From M55B157 sp040265115 (GTDB lineage Bacteria; Actinomycetota; Actinomycetes; S36-B12), in contig JBDQGZ010000080.1 of assembly GCA_040265115.1 (NCBI GenBank), positions 1 to 8,820 of the forward strand: a stretch of DNA of 8,820 nt. The letters are read 5' to 3'. How positions within the stretch are numbered: the stretch's first letter is position 1; the number at the start of each line of letters is the position of its first letter. The translations under genes were made by a program, and so were the position numbers. The notes beneath the pieces were generated by a model that saw only the letters and a list, made by a program, of their open reading frames with translations, was not told the origin of the DNA and made no database searches. Below are positions 1 through 7,739 of the stretch, piece by piece.

Positions 1-83
1 GCGTCGGACCTCCCGCGACTGCGCGGCCCACTCGGACGTCAACTCCGCGATGGGGTCTCGACGGAATCCCAATGAGCGCCCGA
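1..83. repeat. 83-bp exact direct repeat, copy 1 (window edge)
   Basis: Bases 1-83 are identical to 599-681, at an offset of 598 bp. The match ends at base 84 (a against g at 682). Because 598 is not a multiple of three, this copy is out of frame with glnE. The junction falls within the ten bases 74-83, which fit both the glnE reading VRAL and the copied segment, so it looks like a microhomology joint. It is either a chimeric contig end or the beginning of a true 598-bp tandem duplication. Confidence 0.95.
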
Positions 84-2023
84 ACCGCCGAAACAGTGGG
101 CTCAGGCTCCTCGTGTCGACTGAGAATCGCTGAGGTCTCGATGCTCAACCTCTCCACACCTCGGGGAGCAAGATCACCATCTTCGGCCAGCATCGACACC
201 GCATCGGGCGAACGAAGCAGGAGATCGCTGACGTACCGACTCGAGGACAGCAGTCTTGCCATGCGCTCTGCGGCCACCGACTCATCGCGGAGCAGTCTGA
301 GATACCACGGGGTTGACCCGAGGTCGTCACTCATGCGACGGAAGTCCAACAGTGCTGCGTCCGGATCCGACCCATCGGCGAACCAGCCCAGCAGCACGGG
401 CAGAAGTGTCCGCTGAATGGCCGCCCGTCGGGACACCCCCGAGGTGAGGGCTTCCAAATGGCGCAGAGCTCCTGCGGGATCGGCATAGCCCAGAGCCTTC
501 AATCGCTGCGCTGCTGCCTCCGGCGTCAGCCGAGCAACACCGGCATCGAGCCGCGCCACAGCTTGGAGGAGCGGCCGGTAGAACAACTTCTCGTGGATGC
601 GTCGGACCTCCCGCGACTGCGCGGCCCACTCGGACGTCAACTCCGCGATGGGGTCTCGACGGAATCCCAATGAGCGCCCGAGGCGACGTAGCTCGTTCTC
701 ATCGTCCGGCACGATATGGGTGCGGCGCAGTTCCTGGATCTGAATCCGATGCTCCAGGGTGCGCAGGAAGCGATAGGCGGCGGCAAGCGTGGCGCCATCC
801 TCACGTCCGACGTATCCCCAGGTGGCGAGTGCCTCCAAGGCGGTCAACGTCGTGGGATTGCGCACCATGACATCGCTTCGGCCATGCACCATCTGCAGGA
901 GTTGGACCGAGAATTCGACATCTCGAAGCCCGCCGCGCCCAAGCTTCAACTGCCGATCCGCCTCCCGTGCCGGGACATGGTCCTCGACTCGCCGGCGCAT
1001 GCGCTGGACGTCGATGACGAAGTCAGGGCGGCTCGCTGCCTCCCACACCTTCGGGGCGATCGCATCCATGTAGGCCCGACCGAGGTCCGGATCACCGGCG
1101 GCTGCCCTCGCCTTGAGGAGGGCCTGGAACTCCCAGGTGGTCGCCCATCGGTCGTAATAGCCCACGTGTGAGGCGAGGGTTCTCACCAGGGCACCCGCCT
1201 TGCCCTCCGGCCTCAACGCCGCATCCACCTCCCACAGCGCGCCTTCCGACGTGTGCTCGCCACATGCCCGTATGACACCCGTGGCGAGTTTCGTTGCCGA
1301 TTTCAGTGCGGCGACTTCATCGGCGTTCTCCTCCAGCGGCTCGGCTACGAAGATGACATCGACATCGCTGATGTAATTCAACTCCTGCGCACCGCATTTT
1401 CCCATTGCGATGATGGCGACACGGCACGGTGCAGCATCCTCCGGCAGATCGGCTCGCGCGATGGCGAGGGCCGCCTCCAGGGCAGCATCGGCAAGTTCGG
1501 CGAGCAGGCGACCGACGTGATCGAAGATCCACTCATGCACGAGATCCCCGACCGCGATCGTCAGCAGCAAACGCCGGTAGGCGATCCGCAGATCATCGAG
1601 AACATCGAATCCCGCCCCTCGTGCCGTAGGCCACGCATCATGAGCATTCGCTCCCACTGCCTCGAGCAGTCCGGCCCGCATCCGGTCCGCTGTCAGCTCT
1701 GTCGTGGATGAGGCCAAGACCTCGACCTGCTCCGGACGCCGGATCAGATGTCTTCCTAGCGCTTCGGAGGCACCCGCGACGATGCACAGTGACCGGCGAA
1801 TACGTGGATCCGTCAGTACGGCATGCTGCCCTGACTCGGGTAGGTCGCCGAGGACCGCCAGTGCCTGGTCCGGGTCTGCCGCGCGGCTGAGGTCCTCGAG
1901 CAGCTCAGCCCGGGACTCCTCATCGAGATCAAGGGCCACCAGCCGCATCTGCGCAGCCGTCGTGTCGATGAACCCCGCCCGAGCAAGGGGCGCGGTGGAG
2001 GATGCCGCTCTTCCCGCGTTCAT
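1..2023 (-). CDS. glnE: Bifunctional glutamine synthetase adenylyltransferase/adenylyl-removing enzyme, 5' two thirds (runs off left edge, end disrupted)
   Basis: GlnE attaches AMP to, and removes it from, a tyrosine of glutamine synthetase according to nitrogen status. Read from ATG 2023, the frame stays open to the window edge (674 codons). GlnE hallmarks are seen in order: the first nucleotidyltransferase motif GKCGAQELNYISDVDVIFV (about residues 208-226, with the SDVDV metal-binding acids), RPEGKAGALVRTL (271-283), and LGRGGLRDVEFSVQLLQ (361-377). This is the N-terminal deadenylylating half plus linker. The second, adenylylating domain is not in the window. Coherent GlnE sequence stops at AVRAL (646-650), where family members normally continue with an RRRE-like segment. 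From there the frame reads 24 unrelated residues because bases 1-83 copy 599-681 in another frame. The start lies 10 bp after the glnA2 stop with no good Shine-Dalgarno, which suggests translational coupling. The family call is very secure; the terminal 83 bases probably do not represent the intact gene. Confidence 0.95.
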   Translation of the reverse strand, partial: MNAGRAASSTAPLARAGFIDTTAAQMRLVALDLDEESRAELLEDLSRAADPDQALAVLGDLPESGQHAVLTDPRIRRSLCIVAGASEALGRHLIRRPEQVEVLASSTTELTADRMRAGLLEAVGANAHDAWPTARGAGFDVLDDLRIAYRRLLLTIAVGDLVHEWIFDHVGRLLAELADAALEAALAIARADLPEDAAPCRVAIIAMGKCGAQELNYISDVDVIFVAEPLEENADEVAALKSATKLATGVIRACGEHTSEGALWEVDAALRPEGKAGALVRTLASHVGYYDRWATTWEFQALLKARAAAGDPDLGRAYMDAIAPKVWEAASRPDFVIDVQRMRRRVEDHVPAREADRQLKLGRGGLRDVEFSVQLLQMVHGRSDVMVRNPTTLTALEALATWGYVGREDGATLAAAYRFLRTLEHRIQIQELRRTHIVPDDENELRRLGRSLGFRRDPIAELTSEWAAQSREVRRIHEKLFYRPLLQAVARLDAGVARLTPEAAAQRLKALGYADPAGALRHLEALTSGVSRRAAIQRTLLPVLLGWFADGSDPDAALLDFRRMSDDLGSTPWYLRLLRDESVAAERMARLLSSSRYVSDLLLRSPDAVSMLAEDGDLAPRGVERLSIETSAILSRHEEPEPTVSAVRALIGIPSRPHRGVDVRVGRAVAGGPT
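599..681. repeat. 83-bp exact direct repeat, copy 2 (native, inside glnE)
   Basis: This copy is in the glnE reading frame and encodes GRSLGFRRDPIAELTSEW and the residues that follow (about 449-476), ordinary linker sequence between the two GlnE catalytic halves. It is therefore the original, and the copy at 1-83 is the displaced one. Confidence 0.93.
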
Positions 2024-2033
2024 GACAGCGTAG

Positions 2034-3368
2034 TCACAGCAGCGGCAGGTAGCGTTCGATCTCCCAGGCATTCACCTGTCGTCGGTAGTCCTCCCACTCT
2101 GCCTTCTTGTTCCGCAGGAAGAAGTCGAAGACGTGTTCCCCGAGGGTCTCCGCCACGAGTTCGGATTCCTCCATCGCCTGGATCGCCTGGTTGAGGCTCG
2201 TGGGCAGCGGGGTCATTCCGAGCGCTCGGCGCTCCCCGGACGTGAGAGCCCAGACGTCATCTTCGCTGCCGGGCGGCAACTCGTAGCCCTCTTCGATCCC
2301 TTTCAGCCCTGCCGCCAGGATGACCGAGAAGGCGAGGTAGGGATTGCAGGCGCTATCTAGGGAACGAAATTCGATCCGGGTCGAGTTGCCCTTGCTCGGC
2401 TTGTACATCGGGACGCGCACAAGGGCCGAGCGATTGTTGTGGCCCCAGCAGATCCACTCCGGTGCCTCTCCCCCACCCGCGAGCCGCTTATAGGAGTTGA
2501 CGAACTGATTGGTGACCGCACTGATCTCGGGAGCGTGGGTGAGCAACCCTGCGATGAAGGATCGGGCGATCTTCGATAGTTGATATGGCGCACCCGGTTC
2601 GTAGAACGCGTTGCGGTCGCCCTCGAAGAGCGACAGGTGCGTGTGCATGCCCGAACCAGGAGCATCTCGGAACGGCTTGGGCATGAAAGTGGCGTAGACT
2701 CCCTGCTCGAGGGCGACCTCCTTGACGACGAGTCGGAAGGTCATCAGGTTGTCCGCGGTGGTGAGCGCATCCGCGTATCGCAGGTCGATCTCCTGCTGTC
2801 CCGGTCCCCCCTCGTGATGGCTGAACTCCACCGAAATACCCATAGACTCCAGCATGGTGATGGCGTTTCGCCGGAAGTCGAAACCGATGGCCTGGGGCGA
2901 ATTATCGAAGTAGCCGTAGTGGTCGATCGGCTCCAGCGGACCTTCCCCCGGTGCGTTCTTCAGCAGGTAGAACTCCACCTCGGGATGCGTGTAGAACGCG
3001 AATCCCATGTCGGCGGCGCGAGAGAGAGTTCGCCGCAGCACCCAGCGGGGATCGGCATAGGACGGCGAGCCATCCGGCATGTGAATATCACAGAAAATAC
3101 GAGCCACCCCCGCGGACTCACCTCGCCACGGCAGGATCGCGAAGGTCGACGGATCCGGCTTCGCGAGCATGTCCGACTCGGAAACCCGGGCGAAGCCCTC
3201 GATTGCCGATCCGTCGAATCCCAACCCCTCTTCGAAAGCCGCCTCGAGTTCCGCAGGTGCGACGGCAACCGACTTCAGCGTCCCTAGGACGTCGGTGAAC
3301 CACAGGCGCACGAAGCGGATGTCCCGCTCCTCGATGGTGCGCAAAACGAAATCGGTCTGCTTATCCAT
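2034..3368 (-). CDS. glnA2: Type I glutamine synthetase, GlnA2-like
   Basis: Catalyses ATP-dependent condensation of glutamate and ammonia to glutamine in the cytoplasm, normally as a dodecamer. The 444-residue length is typical of the GlnA2 class. Seen in order: beta-grasp N-domain with FDGSAIEGF (51-59), the metal/glutamate-site HPEVEFYL (128-135), EGGPGQQEIDLR (186-197), GSGMHTHLSLF (238-248), the glutamate-flap region NSYKRLAGGG (291-300), RSALVRVP (313-320) and RIEFRSLDSACNPYLAF (331-347). At the position of the adenylylated Tyr in GlnA1-type enzymes (context NLYDLP) this protein has DDVWAL with Trp373, so it should not be adenylylated. ATG 3368 is the only sensible start; an AGGA lies 7 nt upstream. 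glnE follows after 10 bp, and nadE is divergent across 53 bp. It closely resembles mycobacterial GlnA2, whose gene also precedes glnE. Confidence 0.96.
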   Translation of the reverse strand: MDKQTDFVLRTIEERDIRFVRLWFTDVLGTLKSVAVAPAELEAAFEEGLGFDGSAIEGFARVSESDMLAKPDPSTFAILPWRGESAGVARIFCDIHMPDGSPSYADPRWVLRRTLSRAADMGFAFYTHPEVEFYLLKNAPGEGPLEPIDHYGYFDNSPQAIGFDFRRNAITMLESMGISVEFSHHEGGPGQQEIDLRYADALTTADNLMTFRLVVKEVALEQGVYATFMPKPFRDAPGSGMHTHLSLFEGDRNAFYEPGAPYQLSKIARSFIAGLLTHAPEISAVTNQFVNSYKRLAGGGEAPEWICWGHNNRSALVRVPMYKPSKGNSTRIEFRSLDSACNPYLAFSVILAAGLKGIEEGYELPPGSEDDVWALTSGERRALGMTPLPTSLNQAIQAMEESELVAETLGEHVFDFFLRNKKAEWEDYRRQVNAWEIERYLPLL

Positions 3369-3421
3369 GGCACCATCCTGCCAGGGTCCTCCGGGACACA
3401 GCAGGGGCTAGCCTGTCCTTC
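3369..3421. promoter_or_regulatory. Divergent glnA2/nadE promoter region (53 bp)
   Basis: The gap is so short that both promoters must overlap. On the plus strand, TAGCCT (3409-3414) fits an actinobacterial -10 and lies 7 nt before the nadE GTG, which has no good Shine-Dalgarno, so nadE may be leaderless. On the minus strand, CAGGAT (3380-3375) lies 6 nt before the glnA2 ATG and could be either a -10 or part of a ribosome site. No convincing -35 or regulator operator was recognised. These are inferences from spacing alone. Confidence 0.45.
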
Positions 3422-5116
3422 GTGCCGACCCTGCGTCTCGCCCTCGCTCAGGTCAACCCCACTGTGGGCAACCTGCTGGGCAACAGTGCACTCATCCGCG
3501 AGGCGATCGAACGCGCGGATGCGCTCGGGGCAGACCTCGTCGCCCTTCCCGAGATGGTACTGACGGGCTATCCCATTGAAGACCTGGCGCTACGCCCCTC
3601 CTTTCAGCACGCGACCGCCGAAGCCCTACGTCAACTCGCCGCAGATATCGCCCGGGACGGACATGGTGAGATCGTCGCTTTGGTGGGCAGCCTCGGTACG
3701 GCATCGGACGGCAGACCCTCCAACACAGCAGCAGTCCTCCACCGCGGGAAGGTCATCGCCGAATACGCCAAGCACTATCTGCCCAATTACGGCGTCTTCG
3801 ATGAATTCCGCTACTTCGCGCCGGGCGAGAATCGGATGACGATTCGCGTTGCCGGCATCGACGTGGGGATCGCGATCTGCGAGGACCTCTGGCGAGGCGC
3901 CGATCCGCGGCCCTGGGCGGATGACCTCGGCCTCCTCGTTGTGCTCAACGGATCACCCTATGAGCAGGCCAAGGACGATGCGCGAGGTGAGATGTGCAGC
4001 AGGCGGGCCCAAGAGTCGAATTGCCCGCTGGCCTACGTGAACATGGTCGGCGGTCAAGATGAGTTGGTGTTTGACGGTGACTCGCTCATCATGGATCGCA
4101 GTGGACACGTAGTCGTGCGAGCGCCGCAGTTCATCGAGCACCTGCTAACCGTCGATCTCGACTGCGCACCGGGCAACGCTCCAGAAATTCTCGAGATCAC
4201 CGCTGAAGCGCGAGATCACGGAGCGCCACTTCCGCCGACGCTCGCACCCTCACTCAGCGATGAGGAGGAGGCATACCGCGCCCTTCAACTCGGCCTTGCC
4301 GACTATGTGGACAAGAACGGATTCCGAAGCGTCATCCTCGGCCTGTCCGGCGGAATCGACTCCGCACTGGCCGCCGCAATCGCATGTGATGCCCTCGGGC
4401 CTGACCGGGTCTTCGGAGTCTCGATGCCCAGTGCCTACTCGTCGGAGCACTCCCGAGACGATGCGCGCGATCTCGCCGAGCGCACCGGCCTGCACCTACG
4501 CACCGTGCCCATCGCACCCCTCGTGCAGGCTTTTGCCAACGAGATCGACCTGCAGGGATTGGCCGAGGAGAACATTCAGGCACGGATCCGCGGAGTGACC
4601 CTCATGGCGTTGTCCAATTCCGAGAGCCACCTTGTCCTCGCGACCGGCAACAAGAGCGAACTTGCCGTCGGTTATTCCACGATCTACGGGGATGCCGTCG
4701 GGGGATTTGCACCGATCAAGGACGTGCCCAAATCATTCGTCTGGCGTCTGGCCCGCTGGCGGAACGAGGAAGCCGAGCGGCGCGGACAGACACCTCCCAT
4801 CCCTCCGAGCAGCATCACGAAGCCGCCGAGCGCGGAATTGCGTCCAGGACAGTTGGACACCGATTCACTGCCGCCCTATGAACTGCTCGATGATCTCCTC
4901 GACTCCTATGTGGAAGGTGATCGGGGTGCTAGCGACCTCATCGCCGCGGGTTTCGATCCGGATCTCGTTGAGCAAATCCTGAGGATGGTCGACGCTGCAG
5001 AGTACAAGCGCCGCCAGTATCCACCCGGAACGAAGATCTCCTCCAAGGCATTCGGTCGAGATCGCCGCTTGCCGATCACCAACCGCTGGCGAGAAACCTC
5101 TCACCCAGACGACTGA
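3422..5116 (+). CDS. nadE: Glutamine-dependent NAD+ synthetase
   Basis: Performs the last step of NAD+ synthesis: deamido-NAD+ (NaAD) plus ATP and glutamine give NAD+, AMP, PPi and glutamate. The 564-residue protein has two domains. The N-terminal nitrilase-type glutaminase (about 1-260) carries the Glu-Lys-Cys triad: E44 in ALPEMVLTGYP, K117 in YAKHYLPNYGVFDE, and C153 in IAICEDLWR. The C-terminal synthetase domain carries the PP-loop SGGIDS (309-314), ATGNKSELAVGYSTIYGD (407-424) and KPPSAELRPGQ-DTDSLPPYE (467-487). This is the compact bacterial form, shorter than the roughly 680-residue mycobacterial enzyme. GTG 3422 is chosen because RLALAQVNPTVGN starts the nitrilase fold directly; no good Shine-Dalgarno precedes it. 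It is divergent from glnA2, which makes its nitrogen donor, and its 3' end overlaps the convergent exporter gene by 16 bp. Confidence 0.97.
   Translation: MPTLRLALAQVNPTVGNLLGNSALIREAIERADALGADLVALPEMVLTGYPIEDLALRPSFQHATAEALRQLAADIARDGHGEIVALVGSLGTASDGRPSNTAAVLHRGKVIAEYAKHYLPNYGVFDEFRYFAPGENRMTIRVAGIDVGIAICEDLWRGADPRPWADDLGLLVVLNGSPYEQAKDDARGEMCSRRAQESNCPLAYVNMVGGQDELVFDGDSLIMDRSGHVVVRAPQFIEHLLTVDLDCAPGNAPEILEITAEARDHGAPLPPTLAPSLSDEEEAYRALQLGLADYVDKNGFRSVILGLSGGIDSALAAAIACDALGPDRVFGVSMPSAYSSEHSRDDARDLAERTGLHLRTVPIAPLVQAFANEIDLQGLAEENIQARIRGVTLMALSNSESHLVLATGNKSELAVGYSTIYGDAVGGFAPIKDVPKSFVWRLARWRNEEAERRGQTPPIPPSSITKPPSAELRPGQLDTDSLPPYELLDDLLDSYVEGDRGASDLIAAGFDPDLVEQILRMVDAAEYKRRQYPPGTKISSKAFGRDRRLPITNRWRETSHPDD
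5101..5116. other. 16-bp convergent overlap of nadE and MFS gene 3' ends
   Basis: The nadE stop (TGA 5114-5116) lies inside the MFS reading frame and the MFS stop (TGA on the minus strand, 5103-5101) lies inside nadE. The two coding ends therefore share 16 bp on opposite strands. There is no space for a dedicated intrinsic terminator, and no stem followed by a T-run is visible here, so the two mRNAs probably have complementary 3' ends. Confidence 0.9.
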
Positions 5117-6786
5117 CCATCGCGCTCGGGGCCCACCTCTTCGGCGAGCTCACGGGCGTAGTCATCGACTTCACGCGCGACTAATTCATCGACAGGACTA
5201 TCCGTACTAGGCGCTAAGTCCTGGCGAGGCGGTGTGATCCTCGGCAGCGCGAAGCCGACAGCGAGCGCCGCCAGCACGACGATGCCGAAGGATACGTAGT
5301 AGGTCAGGTGCGAAGCGTCGAGGAACGCCGCGAAGGCTTCGCTTCGAACCTGTTCGATGACGGCAGCCGGGGCAGTCGAGGCATTGAGAAGCGCATCGGT
5401 CGAGATGATGGACTCCGACGCCACCTGCACCGCATCCTCCGGAATTCCGGAATCACGCAGGATCGGCGAGATTGAGGTGGCGTACTGGGTCGCCAAGAGG
5501 GTGCCGATGATCGCCACACCCAGCGCCCCACTCACCTGTCTGACGGTGTTTTGGACTGCGGAGCCCGCTCCTGCGCGCGCGAGGGGCAGGACGTTCTGCA
5601 TCACCGTCGAGGCGGGAGCCATGACATTGCCCATGCCGAACCCGAAGATGAAGAACCCCACGAGCAGCATCCACAGGGGCGCATCGAGCGACAGTTGAGT
5701 CAGGGCGAGAAGCGCGAGCGCAACGAGTACCAGCCCGGTGGTCATCACGGCTCGATATCCGAATCGGAGCACCATGCTCGCGCTGCGCGGCGCCGCGAGC
5801 AGCTGACCGGCCGCGAAGGGAATGAAGCATAAGCCGGCGGCCAACGTGTCATAGCCGCGCAGGATCTGCAGGTAGAAGGGCAGCGTGAAGGTGATTCCCG
5901 ACAGCGCGAAGAAGGCCAGGCTCACCGCGATCAGGCTCACCGCGTAGCCGCGATTAGTGAACAGCCGCACATCGAAGCTGCTGTGATCGCTGCGGTACTC
6001 CCACCACAGGAAGACCCCGATGATGACCAGCCCCGCAATCACCGGGACAAGCACACTCGCTGCCAGCCAGTCGCGAGTCCGGGACGCATCGATGATGCCG
6101 TAGATAAGCAGGACAAGCCCGACGACGGAAATGACCAGGCCCACGAGGTCGAGCTTCCGGGGATGCGGATTGCGCGTCTCTGGGACAATTCTCGCGATAA
6201 GGACGAGGCCGACGGCGACGATTGGCACGTTGATGAGGAAGACAACTCCCCAGTCATTGCCCGTCAACCAACTCGACCAGGTGGGGTGCGCCAGCAGCAA
6301 CCCACCCAGGATGGGGCCCAGGGCGACAGCAGCACCCACCGCCCCGGCCCATGCTCCGATTGCCTTTCCTCGCTCATGGGGAGGGAAGACCACGGTGATG
6401 ATCGCGAGTGTGGTGGGGAGCACAGCGGCCCCGCCGATTCCCATGATGGCTCGGAACGAAATCAGCATCCCCGCATTCAGGGAGAAGGCACAGATCGCGG
6501 ACGCGACTGCGAAGACCACCAGCCCGATGACCAGGACACGCTTTCGTCCGATCCGATCCCCGATCACGCCCCAGGTGAACAGCAGGGCCGCAAAGGTCAG
6601 GATGTAGCTGTCGATCGACCACACGAGCTCAGCCGGTGTGGCACCCAGATCAGCCTGGATGGTCGGGAGGGCGATATTCAAGACCGTGTTGTCGAGGACG
6701 ACGACCAGCAGACTCACGACGAGGACGCCGAGAATGGCCCATCGACGAGGATGGCCCGAACCATCGGTCATCCAAGCGTCATTCAC
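5101..6786 (-). CDS. MFS multidrug exporter, DHA2 (EmrB/QacA-like) family, 14 TM segments
   Basis: An inner-membrane proton antiporter of the 14-helix drug-export type; the substrate is unknown. The 561-residue protein has hydrophobic segments throughout. Motif D1 in helix 1 is LDNTVLNIALPTI (31-43, Asp32). Motif A between helices 2 and 3 is GVIGDRIGRKRVL (73-85). The helix 4 arginine is in FRAIMGIGGA (Arg112). Antiporter motif C in helix 5 is GAVGAAVALGPILGG (148-162). A loop of about 55 residues (435-490) separates helices 13 and 14, and the C-terminus (from about 518) is an acidic cytoplasmic tail. The start is GTG 6786 or ATG 6771 (residue 6); a TACCGT -10-like box 7 nt before the GTG favours a leaderless GTG start. 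No regulator gene is adjacent. The neighbours are metabolic genes, so context does not reveal the substrate. Confidence 0.93.
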   Translation of the reverse strand: MNDAWMTDGSGHPRRWAILGVLVVSLLVVVLDNTVLNIALPTIQADLGATPAELVWSIDSYILTFAALLFTWGVIGDRIGRKRVLVIGLVVFAVASAICAFSLNAGMLISFRAIMGIGGAAVLPTTLAIITVVFPPHERGKAIGAWAGAVGAAVALGPILGGLLLAHPTWSSWLTGNDWGVVFLINVPIVAVGLVLIARIVPETRNPHPRKLDLVGLVISVVGLVLLIYGIIDASRTRDWLAASVLVPVIAGLVIIGVFLWWEYRSDHSSFDVRLFTNRGYAVSLIAVSLAFFALSGITFTLPFYLQILRGYDTLAAGLCFIPFAAGQLLAAPRSASMVLRFGYRAVMTTGLVLVALALLALTQLSLDAPLWMLLVGFFIFGFGMGNVMAPASTVMQNVLPLARAGAGSAVQNTVRQVSGALGVAIIGTLLATQYATSISPILRDSGIPEDAVQVASESIISTDALLNASTAPAAVIEQVRSEAFAAFLDASHLTYYVSFGIVVLAALAVGFALPRITPPRQDLAPSTDSPVDELVAREVDDYARELAEEVGPERDGQSSG

Positions 6787-6793
6787 TAGGCGA

Positions 6794-6799
6794 ACGGTA
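6794..6799 (-). promoter_or_regulatory. Putative -10 element of the MFS gene
   Basis: On the minus strand TACCGT fits the TANNNT actinobacterial -10 pattern, and seven bases separate it from the GTG start at 6786, the spacing expected for a leaderless transcript. The only GGAG upstream is 13 nt away, far for a ribosome site. No recognisable -35 was found. Confidence 0.4.
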
Positions 6800-6838
6800 C
6801 TCCGAGGGAATTACCCATCCCGCGGAGGTGCCTCGGAG
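6800..6838. repeat. 8-bp inverted repeat in the MFS/panB divergent spacer
   Basis: CTCCGAGG (6800-6807) and its exact reverse complement CCTCGGAG (6831-6838) are separated by 23 bp, about 31 bp start to start or roughly three helical turns. The left arm touches the putative MFS -10. The right arm also lies in a compact palindrome, GCCTCGGAGGC (6830-6840). The pair could be operator half-sites for a repressor of the exporter, but no regulator gene is in the window. Confidence 0.4.
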
Positions 6839-6894
6839 GCCAACGTGTGCCACCATTGACCCGTCCGGGGACTCCGCACGGGAGCCTCGAGATT

Positions 6895-6898
6895 GGAG
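6895..6898 (+). promoter_or_regulatory. panB ribosome binding site
   Basis: GGAG ends 7 nt before ATG 6906. It decides the panB start, because the same frame stays open upstream to 6636 through the opposite-strand MFS gene. A TTGACC (6856-6861) upstream resembles a -35, but no matching -10 was found. Confidence 0.75.
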
Positions 6899-6905
6899 CA
6901 CTGCC

Positions 6906-7739
6906 ATGTCGGATACCTCTGTCCTGTACGGCTCCCAGCGATCCGGTCGTGTCACCGTCCGTGATCTCACCCAGGCGAAACTAGCCGGTGAACGCTGGCC
7001 GATGATCACCGCATACGACGCGATCTCCGCCTCGATCTTCGACGAAGCCGGAATACCCGTTCTCCTCGTCGGAGACTCTGCGGCCATGGTCGTCTACGGC
7101 TACGACTCGACCGTCCCCATCACGGTGGACGATCTGATCCCCCTGACACGCGCCGTGGTGCGCGGTTCGCATCGAGCGATGGTGGTGGCCGATCTGCCCT
7201 TCGGTTCCTATCAGGCGAGCGTCGAGCAAGCCCTCGAGACCGCGACGCGATTCATGAAGGAATCCGGCGCCCACGCGGTGAAATTAGAAGGCGGGAAGCA
7301 GGTGCTTCCCCAGGTTGAGGCTCTCGTCGCCGCGGGCATTCCCGTGATCGGGCATCTCGGCCTGACTCCGCAGTCGGTCAACGTACTCGGCGGTTACCGC
7401 GTGCAGGGGCGCGGCGAGGCCGGGGAGACCCTGATGCAGGATGCCAAGGCCCTCGAGGCCGTCGGCGCCAGCGGCGTCGTGCTCGAATGCGTGCCGAGCG
7501 AGCTGGCCAGCCGGGTCACCGAGATCCTCGCGATTCCCACCATCGGGATCGGAGCGGGTGCGGCCACTGACGCACAGGTTTTGGTGTGGCAGGACCTGCT
7601 CGGGCTCACCTCCGGGCCGACGCCGAAGTTTGTCGCCCGGTATGCCGACATGCGCTCGACCATGGCGAACGCCGTGAGCGAGTGGGCAGCGGATGTGCGG
7701 ACGGGAGCGTATCCCGGACCCGAGCATTCCTACTCGTGA
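6906..7739 (+). CDS. panB: 3-methyl-2-oxobutanoate (ketopantoate) hydroxymethyltransferase
   Basis: First committed step of pantothenate and CoA synthesis: transfers a hydroxymethyl group from 5,10-methylene-tetrahydrofolate to 3-methyl-2-oxobutanoate, giving ketopantoate. The 277-residue protein is a Mg2+-dependent TIM barrel of normal family length. Visible residues: metal-binding Asp57 in LLVGDSAAMVVYGYDSTVP, Asp96 in VADLPFGSYQ, Lys126 and Glu128 in VKLEGG, His150 in IGHLGLTPQSV, and the catalytic Glu194 in LECVP. GIGAGAATDAQVLVWQDLLGL (214-234) and the C-terminal PGPEHSY are also characteristic. The ATG at 6906 is supported by GGAG 7 nt upstream and by family length; the longer open frame would add 90 non-homologous residues. 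No panC or panD is adjacent in the window. The stop codon abuts that of convergent npdG. Confidence 0.97.
   Translation: MSDTSVLYGSQRSGRVTVRDLTQAKLAGERWPMITAYDAISASIFDEAGIPVLLVGDSAAMVVYGYDSTVPITVDDLIPLTRAVVRGSHRAMVVADLPFGSYQASVEQALETATRFMKESGAHAVKLEGGKQVLPQVEALVAAGIPVIGHLGLTPQSVNVLGGYRVQGRGEAGETLMQDAKALEAVGASGVVLECVPSELASRVTEILAIPTIGIGAGAATDAQVLVWQDLLGLTSGPTPKFVARYADMRSTMANAVSEWAADVRTGAYPGPEHSYS

Noticed and set aside
72..2033. Multiple short open frames on both strands across the glnE region
   Set aside because: The minus-strand frame from 2023 gives continuous GlnE motifs; the short frames are overlapping shadows.
2580..3287. 235-codon plus-strand open frame opposite glnA2
   Set aside because: Third-position GC bias keeps antisense frames open in high-GC DNA. 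glnA2 on the other strand is unmistakable, and no recognisable motif is present here.
5983..6789. 268-codon plus-strand open frame opposite the MFS gene
   Set aside because: The translation is very rich in Asp, Arg, His, Gln and Gly, as expected for the complement of membrane-helix codons; it is a shadow of the exporter.
6636..6905. Upstream extension of the panB reading frame (90 extra codons)
   Set aside because: It runs antisense through the MFS N-terminus, has no PanB homology by eye, and a good GGAG with correct spacing plus family length support ATG 6906.
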